A stretch of DNA of 64,000 nucleotides from an uncultured Lachnospiraceae bacterium (GTDB lineage Bacteria; Bacillota_A; Clostridia; Lachnospirales; Lachnospiraceae), in contig CAJTOU010000008.1 in assembly GCA_910577835.1 (NCBI GenBank), positions 1 to 64,000 of the forward strand, written 5' to 3'. Of the stretch, positions 45,054-54,283 are shown in pieces. The translations under genes and the position numbers were made by a program. The notes beneath the pieces are model-generated. The model was not told where the DNA came from. It saw only the letters and a program-made list of their open reading frames with translations, and did not search any database. How positions within the stretch are numbered: the stretch's first letter is position 1; each line of letters opens with the position of its first letter.

Positions 45054-45920
45054 CTACTCTGCTTTTCCAACAGAACCAAATAATTCCATCTTTTCCTTTA
45101 CTGTTTCCTTAATAGCCTCAAAGCCTGGTGCAAGAAGCTTTCTTGGGTCATAACCCTTACCCTTCTCATCCTTTCCTTCTTCAATATACTTACGGGTAGC
45201 TGCCGCAAAGGAAAGCTGACATTCTGTATTTACATTAATTTTCGCTACACCAAGTGAGATTGCCTTCTGAATCATATCATCTGGAATCCCTGTACCTCCA
45301 TGAAGCACCAGTGGCATCTCGCCGGTAAGCTGCTGAACAGCATCCAGTGTTTCAAAGCTTAAGCCTTCCCAGTTATCCGGATATTTTCCATGAATATTTC
45401 CGATACCTGCTGCCAGCATATCTACACCCAAATCTGCAATTGCCTTGCACTCATTCGGGTCTGCACATTCACCCTTGCCTACAACGCCGTCTTCCTCACC
45501 GCCGATAGCACCTACTTCCGCTTCGAGTGACATGCCTTTTTCTTTTACAATTTTAACGAGTTCGGTAGTTTTCGCTACATTTTCCTCAATCGGATAATGA
45601 GAGCCGTCAAACATAATTGATGAAAAACCTGCCTCTATGCATTTCAGACATCCTTCATAGCTGCCGTGGTCAAGATGAAGAGCCACCGGAACTGTAATTT
45701 TTAACTCCTCCAGCATTCCATTTACCATGCCTACTACGGTCTTGTAACCACACATGTACTTGCCTGCGCCCTCAGATACGCCAAGAATCACCGGCGATTT
45801 TAATTCTTCTGCAGTAAGAAGAATTGCTTTGGTCCATTCCAGATTGTTGATATTAAACTGACCAACTGCATAATGACCTGCTTTTGCCTTTTGTAACATT
45901 TCTTTTGCTGATACTAACAT
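45054..45920 (-). CDS. fba: Class II fructose-1,6-bisphosphate aldolase
   Basis: 288 residues. Zinc-aldolase signatures: ALHLDHGSYEGCLKCIEAGFSS-like region (residues about 78-100), EAEVGAIGGEEDGV and LHGGTGIPDD, NVNTECQ. Splits fructose-1,6-bisphosphate in glycolysis. The ATG at 45920 follows GGAGGAAAAA. A 15-base palindrome lies just before the ribosome site. Confidence 0.97.
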   Translation of the reverse strand: MLVSAKEMLQKAKAGHYAVGQFNINNLEWTKAILLTAEELKSPVILGVSEGAGKYMCGYKTVVGMVNGMLEELKITVPVALHLDHGSYEGCLKCIEAGFSSIMFDGSHYPIEENVAKTTELVKIVKEKGMSLEAEVGAIGGEEDGVVGKGECADPNECKAIADLGVDMLAAGIGNIHGKYPDNWEGLSFETLDAVQQLTGEMPLVLHGGTGIPDDMIQKAISLGVAKINVNTECQLSFAAATRKYIEEGKDEKGKGYDPRKLLAPGFEAIKETVKEKMELFGSVGKAE

Positions 45921-45934
45921 TTTTTCCTCCATTC

Positions 45935-45998
45935 CGGCGTTGAACGCCGATTTCTTTTGCTATACATAGATTATAACCTATTTATTTTTCAAATACAA
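45935..45998 (-). promoter_or_regulatory. fba promoter and leader palindrome
   Basis: -35 TTGTAT (45993-45998), 17-base spacer, -10 TATAAT (45970-45975). The leader has the palindrome CGGCGTTCAACGCCG (45935-45949), which ends a few bases before GGAGG and could shape translation or mRNA stability. Confidence 0.6.
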
Positions 45999-48900
45999 GC
46001 ATTTGATATATTTGTAAATGAATTTTTCGTAAACTTTTCCCTGCTCGTACATGGATTGTCCATATTTTTGCATAAAATGATACAATTTATCCACTTCCTC
46101 CGCTTCCATACTCCCTTTTGGTCCATATCGGAACTTGTCAAGCACTTTAAGTATATACCACGCATCTTCTCTGGATAATTCCGGCTGAGAGCTGCTGAGA
46201 AGCACTGCTTTCTCCTCGTTTGTTTCAGCCTGCTCTATATTTATCTTAAAAATATCAAACATTTCTTTTAACTGTCGTTCCATTTCTCCAAGCCTTGCAG
46301 ACCTGCCGCCGGTTTCGAGCTTTTTAAGTGTACGACGGCTCACTATCTGATATCTCAGAAGAAATACGGCTATAACAGCCAGAAGAAAAAGTATTCCTTT
46401 TATTATCGCCTTTGCCTGAGGACTGAGAGGCTTAGGAGTATTTCCCTCGTTTTTCTGCTCCTCTTTCAAAGCAGTAGTTGTACTTTTCTGAGGATTTTTG
46501 TCAGTGCTTTCATCTGGATTCGTTGAGGTCGTTTCATTATTGTTTGCAGCAGTAGTATTTTGTGTCGGATTCTCCGGAATTACAGTTTCATGGTTTACTT
46601 CAAAATTCTCCGTACCCGGCGTTACCTCTACTGGAACCCAGCCAAGCCCCTCCTGATAGATTTCTACCCATGCATGAGCAGATTTATCCGTTATATTATA
46701 TTTTACAGTATTTCCCGATGTTTCTGTAATACATTCATTGTCCGCAAAATATCCCTCTGCATACCTCGCCGGAATTCCCATGCTTCGAAACATCATAACT
46801 GCTGCGGAAGCAAAGTGTATGCAATATCCTGTTTTCCTTGCCATAAAATCATTTATAAAATCTGCTTTTTCATTTTTGCGCACAATATTTACATTATAGG
46901 TAAATCCATTTTCGCTGAAATATCTGCGTATATACTGCGCATATGGTTCATATCCCAGAGTCCGATACTGATAATCTCCACTGACAAGCTGAATCTGTTT
47001 TCCCTGATAAACAGTGGAAACACTTGAAAATTTTTCCCTCAGCTCTTCAAGCTGTTCTGGAACCTCTGTATAATTTTGCTCTACATATTCGGCATAGCGC
47101 TTTTCCAAAGCTATCATGGTTTTCATTTCTTCTGCAAAATATTCATCTTCTGGTATTGCAACAACATATGGATAATCTCCAAACTTGTCGCGCACATTGT
47201 TTATATTCAGACTGTTTTCAAGCATATATCCCGAAAACCTCACCGGCTTTCTTTCGTCTTCTTCGGAAAAATATTCATAACCGTCGCCGCCAACTGTTCC
47301 CTTTGTCCCTGTTCTGGAAAAATATGGCCTGTAAATATTTGTATCTTCCTTTAAATGGCTCTCAATCCTCATATCATAACCTGTATCCATATCTTCCTGC
47401 GCAGTCGCATAATAAACTCCCATTGACTGCCAATCAGCAAAATACTGTGTAAGTTTTTCCCGAAAAGCGGCGGCCTCCGTAAAATAAATATCCAGATACG
47501 TATCGTCCTGCTCCCTGTAATCAAGAGCAGCGAACGCTTTCTTCAAATATTCTTCCTCTTTTTTTATTTCACTGTTACCCCTCTCCTCCCATGAATTCCC
47601 TTCATAATTTGTCCCTGCAAAGGATTTTAGATAAATACCTTTTTGTACTGGCGTTCCTCCGCCATAAATTTCTACGGTCAGAACCAGCTCTCCAGTATAA
47701 GACACAGGCACAGTATCGTCCAGATTTCCTCTCCTGCCGGAAACAAGTATCTGTTCACTTTTAAATAAATCAGATAAAATCCGTATGCCTCCCTTGAGAT
47801 TTCCTTCCTCTAACACGGCATTTATCACCGATTTACATTGTGTCATCCATGCGGGTCTCTGATATCCGCCCCAGAAAATATGAAACATAACCAGACAAAA
47901 TGTGGCCATTGTAACAATAATCGTCATACAGCCTGAAAAAAATGCCACATTTCCCGTATAGGGATAATCATCTGACAAATATTTTTGTTTTTTCTTTTTC
48001 CCAAAGCCAATACTGGAATGAATGGCAAAAATTGCCGGAAAGTAAATCAGCCCGAACAATACAACATAACTGGGCGGAACATATCCTACAATCATGGAAA
48101 TACTAATCAGCGGCACCACAATCAATATATGTACCAGCAGAACAAACTCCATGCAGAAATTATAAATCACATCTGCCACAGCGTAAGTAATTAATATCAG
48201 CAGCCAGTCAAGCTCAGTACTGCTGTATTCAAAAAATCCATAATCCCCTTCCGATACAATAATATCCATGCCAAATGCATCTATAATATTTGACACTCCG
48301 TCAAAGACAAAAAAGACTCCTCCAAATATCAGAATCAGAAGATATCCTCCAAATATTACAATATTTCGTATTCTTCCGATTCTCTTTTCTTCCATATCTT
48401 CCCCGATTACATTTAATATAAAATGAATCAGTATAAAAAAAGAAACTGTAATTAACGGGATAGAAATGGAATCTCTTTCAAAAAATATCACATCATATAT
48501 GGAAAACACCGCCATCCCTGCTGCAAGCAGAGCAATAAAAGACTGCAGCGCCATATATTTAAAATTGCCGCTTATATGCTTTAGTTTCTTATGGCGGCGT
48601 ATTTTGTCATTATATGGCTCAAGAAAAGGTTTGAAGCTGTCTGTCTGTTCCTGCTGCTTTGCCACATCCAGATGAAGTACCGTATTATTTTCAAGAAAAT
48701 ACTGTTTTTTATCCTCTGTGCTGTCCTTCTCTTCTCCTTCTTCCTGAATATCAATATAAACCGCATCATCAGGAAGCAGCTCTTTTTTTATATTTTGTGT
48801 AGTAATATAAATATTGGTTCCCGTATTTGTATTTTTCTGCAAAACATCTGAAAAATCCGAGTTCTCTTTTCTTTGGTCATAAACCAGCCTCAAAAGATGA

Positions 48901-49769
48901 TTTGCTTCTGTTTCACATGCTCCCTTTTCTCCATATCCTGTAAGGTCAAAAGGAATATTTTGAGAATTGCAGGTATTTATCAGGGAATAGACGACTCCTA
49001 ATATTTTATCGCTGCTCTCATATCTGGCTTCAGAATCCACAAATGTGTCTACATGAATATGCACTTTCTCATCCACAGTATTTCCAAAATGCTTTACAAT
49101 CAACTCATCTGACTTGGAACTTAATTTCCAGTGTACATTTCTGATATCATCTCCCTCATGATATTCATCAATGGCAATAATTTCTCCGCGGTTTTCTCCT
49201 TTTTTTCCAGTTGAAAATTCCTCATTTTCATCCTCATCTATCCCACAACGGCTGTTTTGAATGAAAAAATCCATTCTCTTTCCAAAATCCGGAAAAATAT
49301 AAATAAAAGTCTCCACATTTAATTTCTTTTTGTAAACACTGAGAAAAAAGAAATCATATACGCGAATCTGCCTGATTCTGACAGTCATTATCCCATAATG
49401 GTGAAAAAGCATATCCATCCCAAAATTACGAATTGTGTGGGGTTCTGAATTTACTACTATAATACGCTTTTCTTTATGTCCGAAATAATCCACTATCTCT
49501 ACTTTCAATTCAATCCTTGCCGCCGGAAATATGGTATCATTGTCAACCATAATATATTTTTTAATACCATCTTCCTTTTGACAATATTCTTCCTGCTCAT
49601 CAAAATATACCTTCATCCTCCGTGCCATCAAAAAATTAATAATTCCTATTATCACAGGAACGACGATTCCGACCTCAAATATCAGCTCCGTCTGCCAGCT
49701 GTTGTACATAATCATAATCCAGAACAATAGAATGAAAATGACACTGTAAATAATTCTGTTTTTTCTCAT
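45978..49769 (-). CDS. DUF58-transglutaminase fusion membrane protein
   Basis: 1263 residues. An N-terminal membrane pair (about 5-50) and a DUF58 domain with GDDIRNVHWKLSSKSDELIVKHF-type core (about residues 205-227). Then comes a block of about seven membrane segments (about 405-660), and a large extracellular part with a transglutaminase core: TGYCIHFASAA (Cys), SAHAWVEIY (His) and VPVEVTPG. A Thr/Asn/Pro linker, a membrane segment (about 1150-1170) and a cytoplasmic tail follow. In most bacteria DUF58 and TgpA-like proteins are separate genes next to moxR; here they are one polypeptide. The start lies 23 bases after the moxR stop. Confidence 0.88.
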   Translation of the reverse strand: MRKNRIIYSVIFILLFWIMIMYNSWQTELIFEVGIVVPVIIGIINFLMARRMKVYFDEQEEYCQKEDGIKKYIMVDNDTIFPAARIELKVEIVDYFGHKEKRIIVVNSEPHTIRNFGMDMLFHHYGIMTVRIRQIRVYDFFFLSVYKKKLNVETFIYIFPDFGKRMDFFIQNSRCGIDEDENEEFSTGKKGENRGEIIAIDEYHEGDDIRNVHWKLSSKSDELIVKHFGNTVDEKVHIHVDTFVDSEARYESSDKILGVVYSLINTCNSQNIPFDLTGYGEKGACETEANHLLRLVYDQRKENSDFSDVLQKNTNTGTNIYITTQNIKKELLPDDAVYIDIQEEGEEKDSTEDKKQYFLENNTVLHLDVAKQQEQTDSFKPFLEPYNDKIRRHKKLKHISGNFKYMALQSFIALLAAGMAVFSIYDVIFFERDSISIPLITVSFFILIHFILNVIGEDMEEKRIGRIRNIVIFGGYLLILIFGGVFFVFDGVSNIIDAFGMDIIVSEGDYGFFEYSSTELDWLLILITYAVADVIYNFCMEFVLLVHILIVVPLISISMIVGYVPPSYVVLFGLIYFPAIFAIHSSIGFGKKKKQKYLSDDYPYTGNVAFFSGCMTIIVTMATFCLVMFHIFWGGYQRPAWMTQCKSVINAVLEEGNLKGGIRILSDLFKSEQILVSGRRGNLDDTVPVSYTGELVLTVEIYGGGTPVQKGIYLKSFAGTNYEGNSWEERGNSEIKKEEEYLKKAFAALDYREQDDTYLDIYFTEAAAFREKLTQYFADWQSMGVYYATAQEDMDTGYDMRIESHLKEDTNIYRPYFSRTGTKGTVGGDGYEYFSEEDERKPVRFSGYMLENSLNINNVRDKFGDYPYVVAIPEDEYFAEEMKTMIALEKRYAEYVEQNYTEVPEQLEELREKFSSVSTVYQGKQIQLVSGDYQYRTLGYEPYAQYIRRYFSENGFTYNVNIVRKNEKADFINDFMARKTGYCIHFASAAVMMFRSMGIPARYAEGYFADNECITETSGNTVKYNITDKSAHAWVEIYQEGLGWVPVEVTPGTENFEVNHETVIPENPTQNTTAANNNETTSTNPDESTDKNPQKSTTTALKEEQKNEGNTPKPLSPQAKAIIKGILFLLAVIAVFLLRYQIVSRRTLKKLETGGRSARLGEMERQLKEMFDIFKINIEQAETNEEKAVLLSSSQPELSREDAWYILKVLDKFRYGPKGSMEAEEVDKLYHFMQKYGQSMYEQGKVYEKFIYKYIKCLYLKNK

Positions 49770-49792
49770 GATGATATGTTCCCTTCCACATA

Positions 49793-50728
49793 TTACTTTT
49801 CAACAGAGATTTGTCTGATTGCCTCACCAATCATTTCCCTTATTTTTAACCCCTGAGTTTTGCCCCGTCCAGACAAAATAATCCTGTGATTCGCAGTGTC
49901 ATAAAATACCTTTTTGACATCGTCTGGTACTACATAATTACGACCCTCAATATAAGCCCATGCCTGTGCGGCTTTTACTATGGCAAGTGTTCCACGAGGA
50001 CTTACTCCCAGTTCAATATTTGAATTGTTTCGCGTAGTATTGACAAGCTTTACAACATATTCCGCAATTTTTTCATGCACAAACACCTGAGAAACCTCTT
50101 TCTGTATATAGGCCAAATCCTCGCGGTTAATCACAGCTTGTACCTTTTGTATCAGATTGCCTTCCTCCTTTTTATGAATCAACAGCTTTACTTCATCCTC
50201 TGCACTTGGATAACCCATATAAAGCCGAAACATAAATCTGTCAAGCTGTGATTCCGGCAACATTGAGGTTCCCACTGAACCAATGGGATTTTGTGTTGCA
50301 ATCACAAAAAAAGGACTTGGGACCTTCTTTGTCTTTCCGTCTACTGTCACTTTTCTTTCTTCCATAACCTCCAAAAGCGCCGCCTGTGTCTTTGAAGAGG
50401 TTCTGTTTATTTCATCAGCAAGCAGCAGATTACACATCACTGCTCCCGGTTTATATACAAATTCATTCTTTACCTTATCAAACATGGTAAAACCTGTAAT
50501 ATCTGACGGCATTACATCCGTTGTAAACTGGATTCGCTTGTTATCCAGCCCCATCGCCGCTGCGAACGCTTTTGCCATTGTTGTTTTTCCTACTCCCGGT
50601 ATATCCTCTATCAAAATATGACCATCTGCAATAATTGCAGCAGTTACCTTTTTTATGACATCCTCTTTCCCCAAAACCACCTGATTTATCTGGTTTATAA
50701 TTTCGTTACATGCTTCTGTACCTGTCAT
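49793..50728 (-). CDS. MoxR-family AAA+ ATPase
   Basis: 311 residues. Walker A IPGVGKTTMAKAFA, Walker B LLADEINRTSSKTQAALLEVMEE, sensor 1 FFVIATQNPIGSVGT and arginine finger ESQLDRFMFR. MoxR ATPases act as chaperones for metal or protein assembly with DUF58 partners. Operon with the DUF58-transglutaminase gene. The ATG follows CGGAGGACAAGTCAC. Confidence 0.93.
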   Translation of the reverse strand: MTGTEACNEIINQINQVVLGKEDVIKKVTAAIIADGHILIEDIPGVGKTTMAKAFAAAMGLDNKRIQFTTDVMPSDITGFTMFDKVKNEFVYKPGAVMCNLLLADEINRTSSKTQAALLEVMEERKVTVDGKTKKVPSPFFVIATQNPIGSVGTSMLPESQLDRFMFRLYMGYPSAEDEVKLLIHKKEEGNLIQKVQAVINREDLAYIQKEVSQVFVHEKIAEYVVKLVNTTRNNSNIELGVSPRGTLAIVKAAQAWAYIEGRNYVVPDDVKKVFYDTANHRIILSGRGKTQGLKIREMIGEAIRQISVEK

Positions 50729-50903
50729 GTGACTTGTCCTCCGTTGCGTTTCAATTCTGTAATATCTCTATCATATTTGAAAATTGACTTTTTTACAAGT
50801 AATTTTCATAAAAAATAAAAAATTTTTGTTTTTCTATTGTATATTTTACAGGTTTTTTGTATCATAGATATAACCGCTTACCTATAAAGCCAAGGAGGAA
50901 GAT

Positions 50904-51500
50904 ATGAATACAAAGGAACAAAAAAATTTACTGATAGATGACATGCATTTTTTTATGCCGGATGAAGAGCAGAAAACTCTGATTACACGTTTTTCTTCTC
51001 AAAAATTTAAAGAAGGATTTTACAGGCGTTTTCTTATTTCACTGATAACAGCATTTATTTTTTTTATTGTTGAATTTATTGCCCGTACATATACCAACCG
51101 TCATGCAGTGTCCCGCTTTTTCCACTATCCGGGAGCCGAGACGATTCCCGGCATGATGATTTTTGTAGCTTTTGTTTTTCTGGTTTTTAATCTGCTTTCT
51201 TTTACTTATATGCGGACAAAAATACAGATGAATAATATTGCAGCCAAATATGAATGCATGAAAGGAATTGTTACCGAAAAATACGATGGCAGACATCTTT
51301 CACAGTCATCTGGAGAGGCCAGCAGAAATTATATTCTGTTCAGCAATGAAGAAGGACACTGTACAACTGCTCTTTCTGTTAAAAATTTGCACACTTTTCA
51401 GTCTATTGAGGCGGGAGATGAAATCTTAGTAATCAAATATAAACCTCTTGGAACAACAGGCTATACATTTATTCCCTTGACAGAAAAAATCAGGGCATAA
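50904..51500 (+). CDS. Uncharacterised two-segment membrane protein
   Basis: 198 residues, strong RBS AAGGAGGAAGAT. Two membrane segments (about 45-65 and 82-102) follow a cytoplasmic N-terminus; the C-terminal 95 residues are soluble, with beta-strand-like alternation (GIVTEKYDGRHL, GDEILVIKYKPLGTTG). I do not recognise the family. First plus-strand gene, 76 bases before an HD hydrolase and probably co-transcribed. A promoter TTTACA-18-TATAAC is seen at about 50848-50878. Confidence 0.75.
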   Translation: MNTKEQKNLLIDDMHFFMPDEEQKTLITRFSSQKFKEGFYRRFLISLITAFIFFIVEFIARTYTNRHAVSRFFHYPGAETIPGMMIFVAFVFLVFNLLSFTYMRTKIQMNNIAAKYECMKGIVTEKYDGRHLSQSSGEASRNYILFSNEEGHCTTALSVKNLHTFQSIEAGDEILVIKYKPLGTTGYTFIPLTEKIRA

Positions 51501-51576
51501 AAAACCAGAAAATGCACAACCTAAAAATTGTACTATAACTCTTTGTATTTCATAGAAAATCGGAAAGGAATGACTT

Positions 51577-52047
51577 ATGTATAAAACAAGGTTGTGCAGG
51601 AATCTGGAAATCCTGCGTTCTGAATTATCCTCCATACAGACCTCGCGCTTTGCTCAAACCAGAGATTTTATACAGCATGGACATACAAGTGTATATACAC
51701 ATTGTATTTCTGTTGCCTATACAAGCTGTCTGATTGCTGCAAGGCTGAATCTCAAAGTAGATGTGCCAAAGCTGGTTCGCGGCGCACTCCTGCATGATTA
51801 TTTTTTATATGACTGGCATAACTCAAACAGTCTGCTTCTGCATGGCTTTACCCATTCAAAACGCGCGCTTCAAAATGCCTGTGAGGATTTTAAGCTTTCT
51901 CCTCTGGAGTGTAATATTATTTCCAGACATATGTTTCCGCTCACTCCAATCCCTCCTTTGTATATGGAAGGATGGATTGTAAATATTGCTGATAAATACT
52001 GCTTTCTTCGTGAAACCTTCGCCCGTGAAAGAATATGGGCTGCGTAA
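51577..52047 (+). CDS. HD-domain phosphohydrolase-like protein
   Basis: 156 residues. HD-domain metal residues: HGHTSVYTHCISVAY (His), LLHDYFLYDWH (HD) and HGFTHSKRAL, then ISRHMFPL. It is short for a full HD enzyme but complete for the small clostridial HD family. The substrate is unknown. RBS GGAAAGGAATGACTT. Confidence 0.85.
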   Translation: MYKTRLCRNLEILRSELSSIQTSRFAQTRDFIQHGHTSVYTHCISVAYTSCLIAARLNLKVDVPKLVRGALLHDYFLYDWHNSNSLLLHGFTHSKRALQNACEDFKLSPLECNIISRHMFPLTPIPPLYMEGWIVNIADKYCFLRETFARERIWAA

Positions 52048-52141
52048 CGCAGCCCGTATTTTCTATAACACAGCTCTTACAGAACAGCTCAGGTAATCAA
52101 TACAATCAGTCTCTAACTGATTATATGATACATGTTAATTC

Positions 52142-52588
52142 TTATTTTCTGTTATTACTCATGCAACAATCCATACAGGAATGGTCAAAGCTTGGATTAA
52201 ACGCATAGAAATTATTAAAATCCAATTCATCCTGAACAATTCTCAGTGCTTCGCCAAATCTCTGGAAATGCACGATTTCTCTTGCTCTTAAAAATCTGAT
52301 TGGGTCGGCAACGTCGGGGTCCTTTACCATCCTTAAAATATTGTCATAGGTAGTTCTTGCCTTTTGTTCTGCCGCCATATCCTCAAACAAATCCGTAATC
52401 GGGTCTCCCGTCACCTGAAACTGGGCAGCGGTGAACGGCATACCTGAGGCCGCCTGAGGCCATACACCCGTAGTATGGTCCACATAATACTGGTCGAATC
52501 CTGAAGCCTTGATTTCCTCAGGTGTAAGATTACATGTCAGTTGATGAACAATCGTACCTACAATTTCAAGATGTGCCAGTTCACCAGC
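52142..52588 (-). pseudogene. 5'-truncated manganese catalase / spore-coat CotJC remnant
   Basis: The open part from the first ATG (52483) codes for MDHTTGVWPQAASGMPFTAA and continues to a normal C-terminus. Reading further upstream in frame gives ELAHLEIVGTIVHQLTCNL..GFDQYYVDHTTG, which matches the middle of Mn-catalase/CotJC. At 52589-52591 a TGA blocks the frame and homology ends. Roughly the N-terminal 60-70 residues, including some Mn ligands, are missing. A promoter for the neighbouring plus-strand regulator begins right at the break, so a rearrangement removed the 5' end. Confidence 0.8.
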
Positions 52589-52606
52589 TCATTGAGGTTG
52601 GAAGCA

Positions 52607-52635
52607 TTGATTTTTTTTCCTGTGTGTATTATAAT
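52607..52635 (+). promoter_or_regulatory. Promoter of the Crp/Fnr regulator gene
   Basis: -35 TTGATT (52607-52612), 17-base spacer, -10 TATAAT (52630-52635). Confidence 0.65.
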
Positions 52636-52710
52636 CGTTTTATAATTAAGATGCTTAAAAAACCGCTACTGTTAAATTAATTAAATATAAAATAAAATCA
52701 GGAGGAATAT

Positions 52711-53367
52711 ATGAATTTTGAAAACTGTTTTCCCATATGGCCAAAACTGACCCCTGCGGAACGTGCCATGTTTACACATTCTGCCATACATCACAAACTG
52801 TCCTGCGGGACACTGACCTTTTCTGCTTCTTCAGACTGCCTTGGACTAATTCTTGTCGGCTCCGGCCGGCTCCGGATTTTTATTTCCTCTGAGGAGGGAA
52901 AGGAGCTTACTCTCTTTCGTCTGTTCCCACAAGATATCTGTCTGCTTTCTGCTGCATGTATTATAAAAGATATGGAATTAAATATCAGCATAGAGGCTGA
53001 AAAGCCGTCTGAAATATGGATTATGCCGTCGAGTATCTGTAAAAAAATCATGTCGGAATCTATTACTTTCTCCAATTATTTAAATCAAATCATGTTTTCC
53101 CGAATTGCAAAAATACTTCAGCTTTTTCAAACCGTTATGTGGGAAAATCTGGATAAACGTCTGGCTGCATTTCTGCTGGAAGAACACCGGATAGAAAAAA
53201 ACAACACTCTGAAAATAACACATGAAAAAATTGCAAATCATATGGGAACTGCAAGAGAAGTAGTCACAAGAACCTTAAAGGCTTTTCAATCAGAAAAAAT
53301 CGTTCAGCTTTCCAGAGGATATATTACATTGACAGATATTGACCGTCTAAGTGAATTGTCAGAATAA
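52711..53367 (+). CDS. Crp/Fnr-family transcriptional regulator
   Basis: 218 residues. An N-terminal cyclic-nucleotide-like beta-barrel (LGLILVGSGRLRIFISSEEGKELTLFR over about 44-72) and a C-terminal helix-turn-helix (ITHEKIANHMGTAREVVTRTLKAF). The Fnr-type N-terminal cysteine cluster is absent, so it is not an evident Fe-S sensor. The effector is unknown. RBS AGGAGGAATAT. The truncated Mn-catalase and downstream desulfoferrodoxin make redox control plausible but unproven. Confidence 0.9.
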   Translation: MNFENCFPIWPKLTPAERAMFTHSAIHHKLSCGTLTFSASSDCLGLILVGSGRLRIFISSEEGKELTLFRLFPQDICLLSAACIIKDMELNISIEAEKPSEIWIMPSSICKKIMSESITFSNYLNQIMFSRIAKILQLFQTVMWENLDKRLAAFLLEEHRIEKNNTLKITHEKIANHMGTAREVVTRTLKAFQSEKIVQLSRGYITLTDIDRLSELSE

Positions 53368-53423
53368 ATTTTTTAACTGCAAGACAGCTTCCCGATAAAC
53401 GATATTTTCTATAAAACACAAAA

Positions 53424-53450
53424 ACACGCCTGATAAAAAATCAGACGTGT
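53424..53450 (-). terminator. Terminator between the regulator and the secreted repeat gene
   Basis: ACACGCCTGAT / ATCAGACGTGT stem, T-rich on the minus-strand side (TTTTGTGTTTTAT). Confidence 0.65.
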
Positions 53451-53461
53451 CAATTCATTAA

Positions 53462-54178
53462 TTATCTGTGGTGTCTGCCTCCATGATGTCCGGAACTATG
53501 ATGGCCATAGCCTGCATTTGAGGAATAATTACAGTAAGGATTATTTGAACATTGTACATCACAAACGCCGTCTCCATTATTATCTATAAAATTATAGGTT
53601 GGAGCTGTACTCTGATTGCCATAATTTCCATGATGCTCTGCATAATTGCAATATGGATTGTTTTCACACCATACATCACAGATACCATCTCCATCATTAT
53701 CTATAAAGTTACAGTTTGAGTTGTGATTGCCATAATTTCCGTGATGTTCTGCATAATTGCAGTACGGATTATTTTCACACCATACATCACAAACACCATC
53801 TCCGTCATTGTCTATAAATCTTGCTGTTTCAACACTTGGCTCAGTAGGCTGTGGAGCTGGTTGTGTAGGTTGTGTAGATTGTGTAGATTGTTCAGGTTCA
53901 TTACTGCTGTACGAATTATCTATCTCATTGTTTCCATAGGTAACTTCCTGTCTGTTATCCATATTACTGTCAGATAAATTCGTCACAGGTTCTGTGGTAC
54001 TTTCCTGATTTGCTGTATCGGTAGTGCTTTCTTCCAAAGCCTTTGTGGTTTCATTCTCCTGACTGACCGAGGCGGAAGATTTTTCGCGGTTTGATAAAAA
54101 ATCTCTTGCTGCGGAACTAATCGAAGCCCCTGCGAACAAAACGGCAACCAAACCTGCAATCATAATTTTGCGAAACAT
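53462..54178 (-). CDS. Secreted protein with three Asp/Cys-rich EF-hand-like repeats
   Basis: 238 residues. A signal peptide (KIMIAGLVAVLFAGASISSA), a Ser/Thr/Glu and Pro/Gln-rich linker (about 30-115), then three repeats of about 31-38 residues. Each repeat has a calcium-type loop D-N-D-G-D-G-V-C-D-V and two further cysteines in NNPYCNY, followed by HHGNYGN. The end is His/Gly-rich. Dockerin-like or EF-hand calcium loops with nearby Cys are common on Lachnospiraceae surfaces. No sorting signal is seen. RBS AAAAAGGAGGAGATAAA. Confidence 0.8.
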   Translation of the reverse strand: MFRKIMIAGLVAVLFAGASISSAARDFLSNREKSSASVSQENETTKALEESTTDTANQESTTEPVTNLSDSNMDNRQEVTYGNNEIDNSYSSNEPEQSTQSTQPTQPAPQPTEPSVETARFIDNDGDGVCDVWCENNPYCNYAEHHGNYGNHNSNCNFIDNDGDGICDVWCENNPYCNYAEHHGNYGNQSTAPTYNFIDNNGDGVCDVQCSNNPYCNYSSNAGYGHHSSGHHGGRHHR

Positions 54179-54283
54179 TTTATCTCCTCCTTTTTATTTG
54201 ATAACTCTACTATACACAAAAAACAAATACTTTTCTGTGACAAAATCACTGTATTTGAAAAAATTTTTCATTTTTTCAGAATC

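Noticed and set aside
46560..49730. Plus-strand frames of 70-155 codons
   Set aside because: All lie opposite the DUF58-transglutaminase gene, whose domains are clear. They show the skewed composition of antisense reading.
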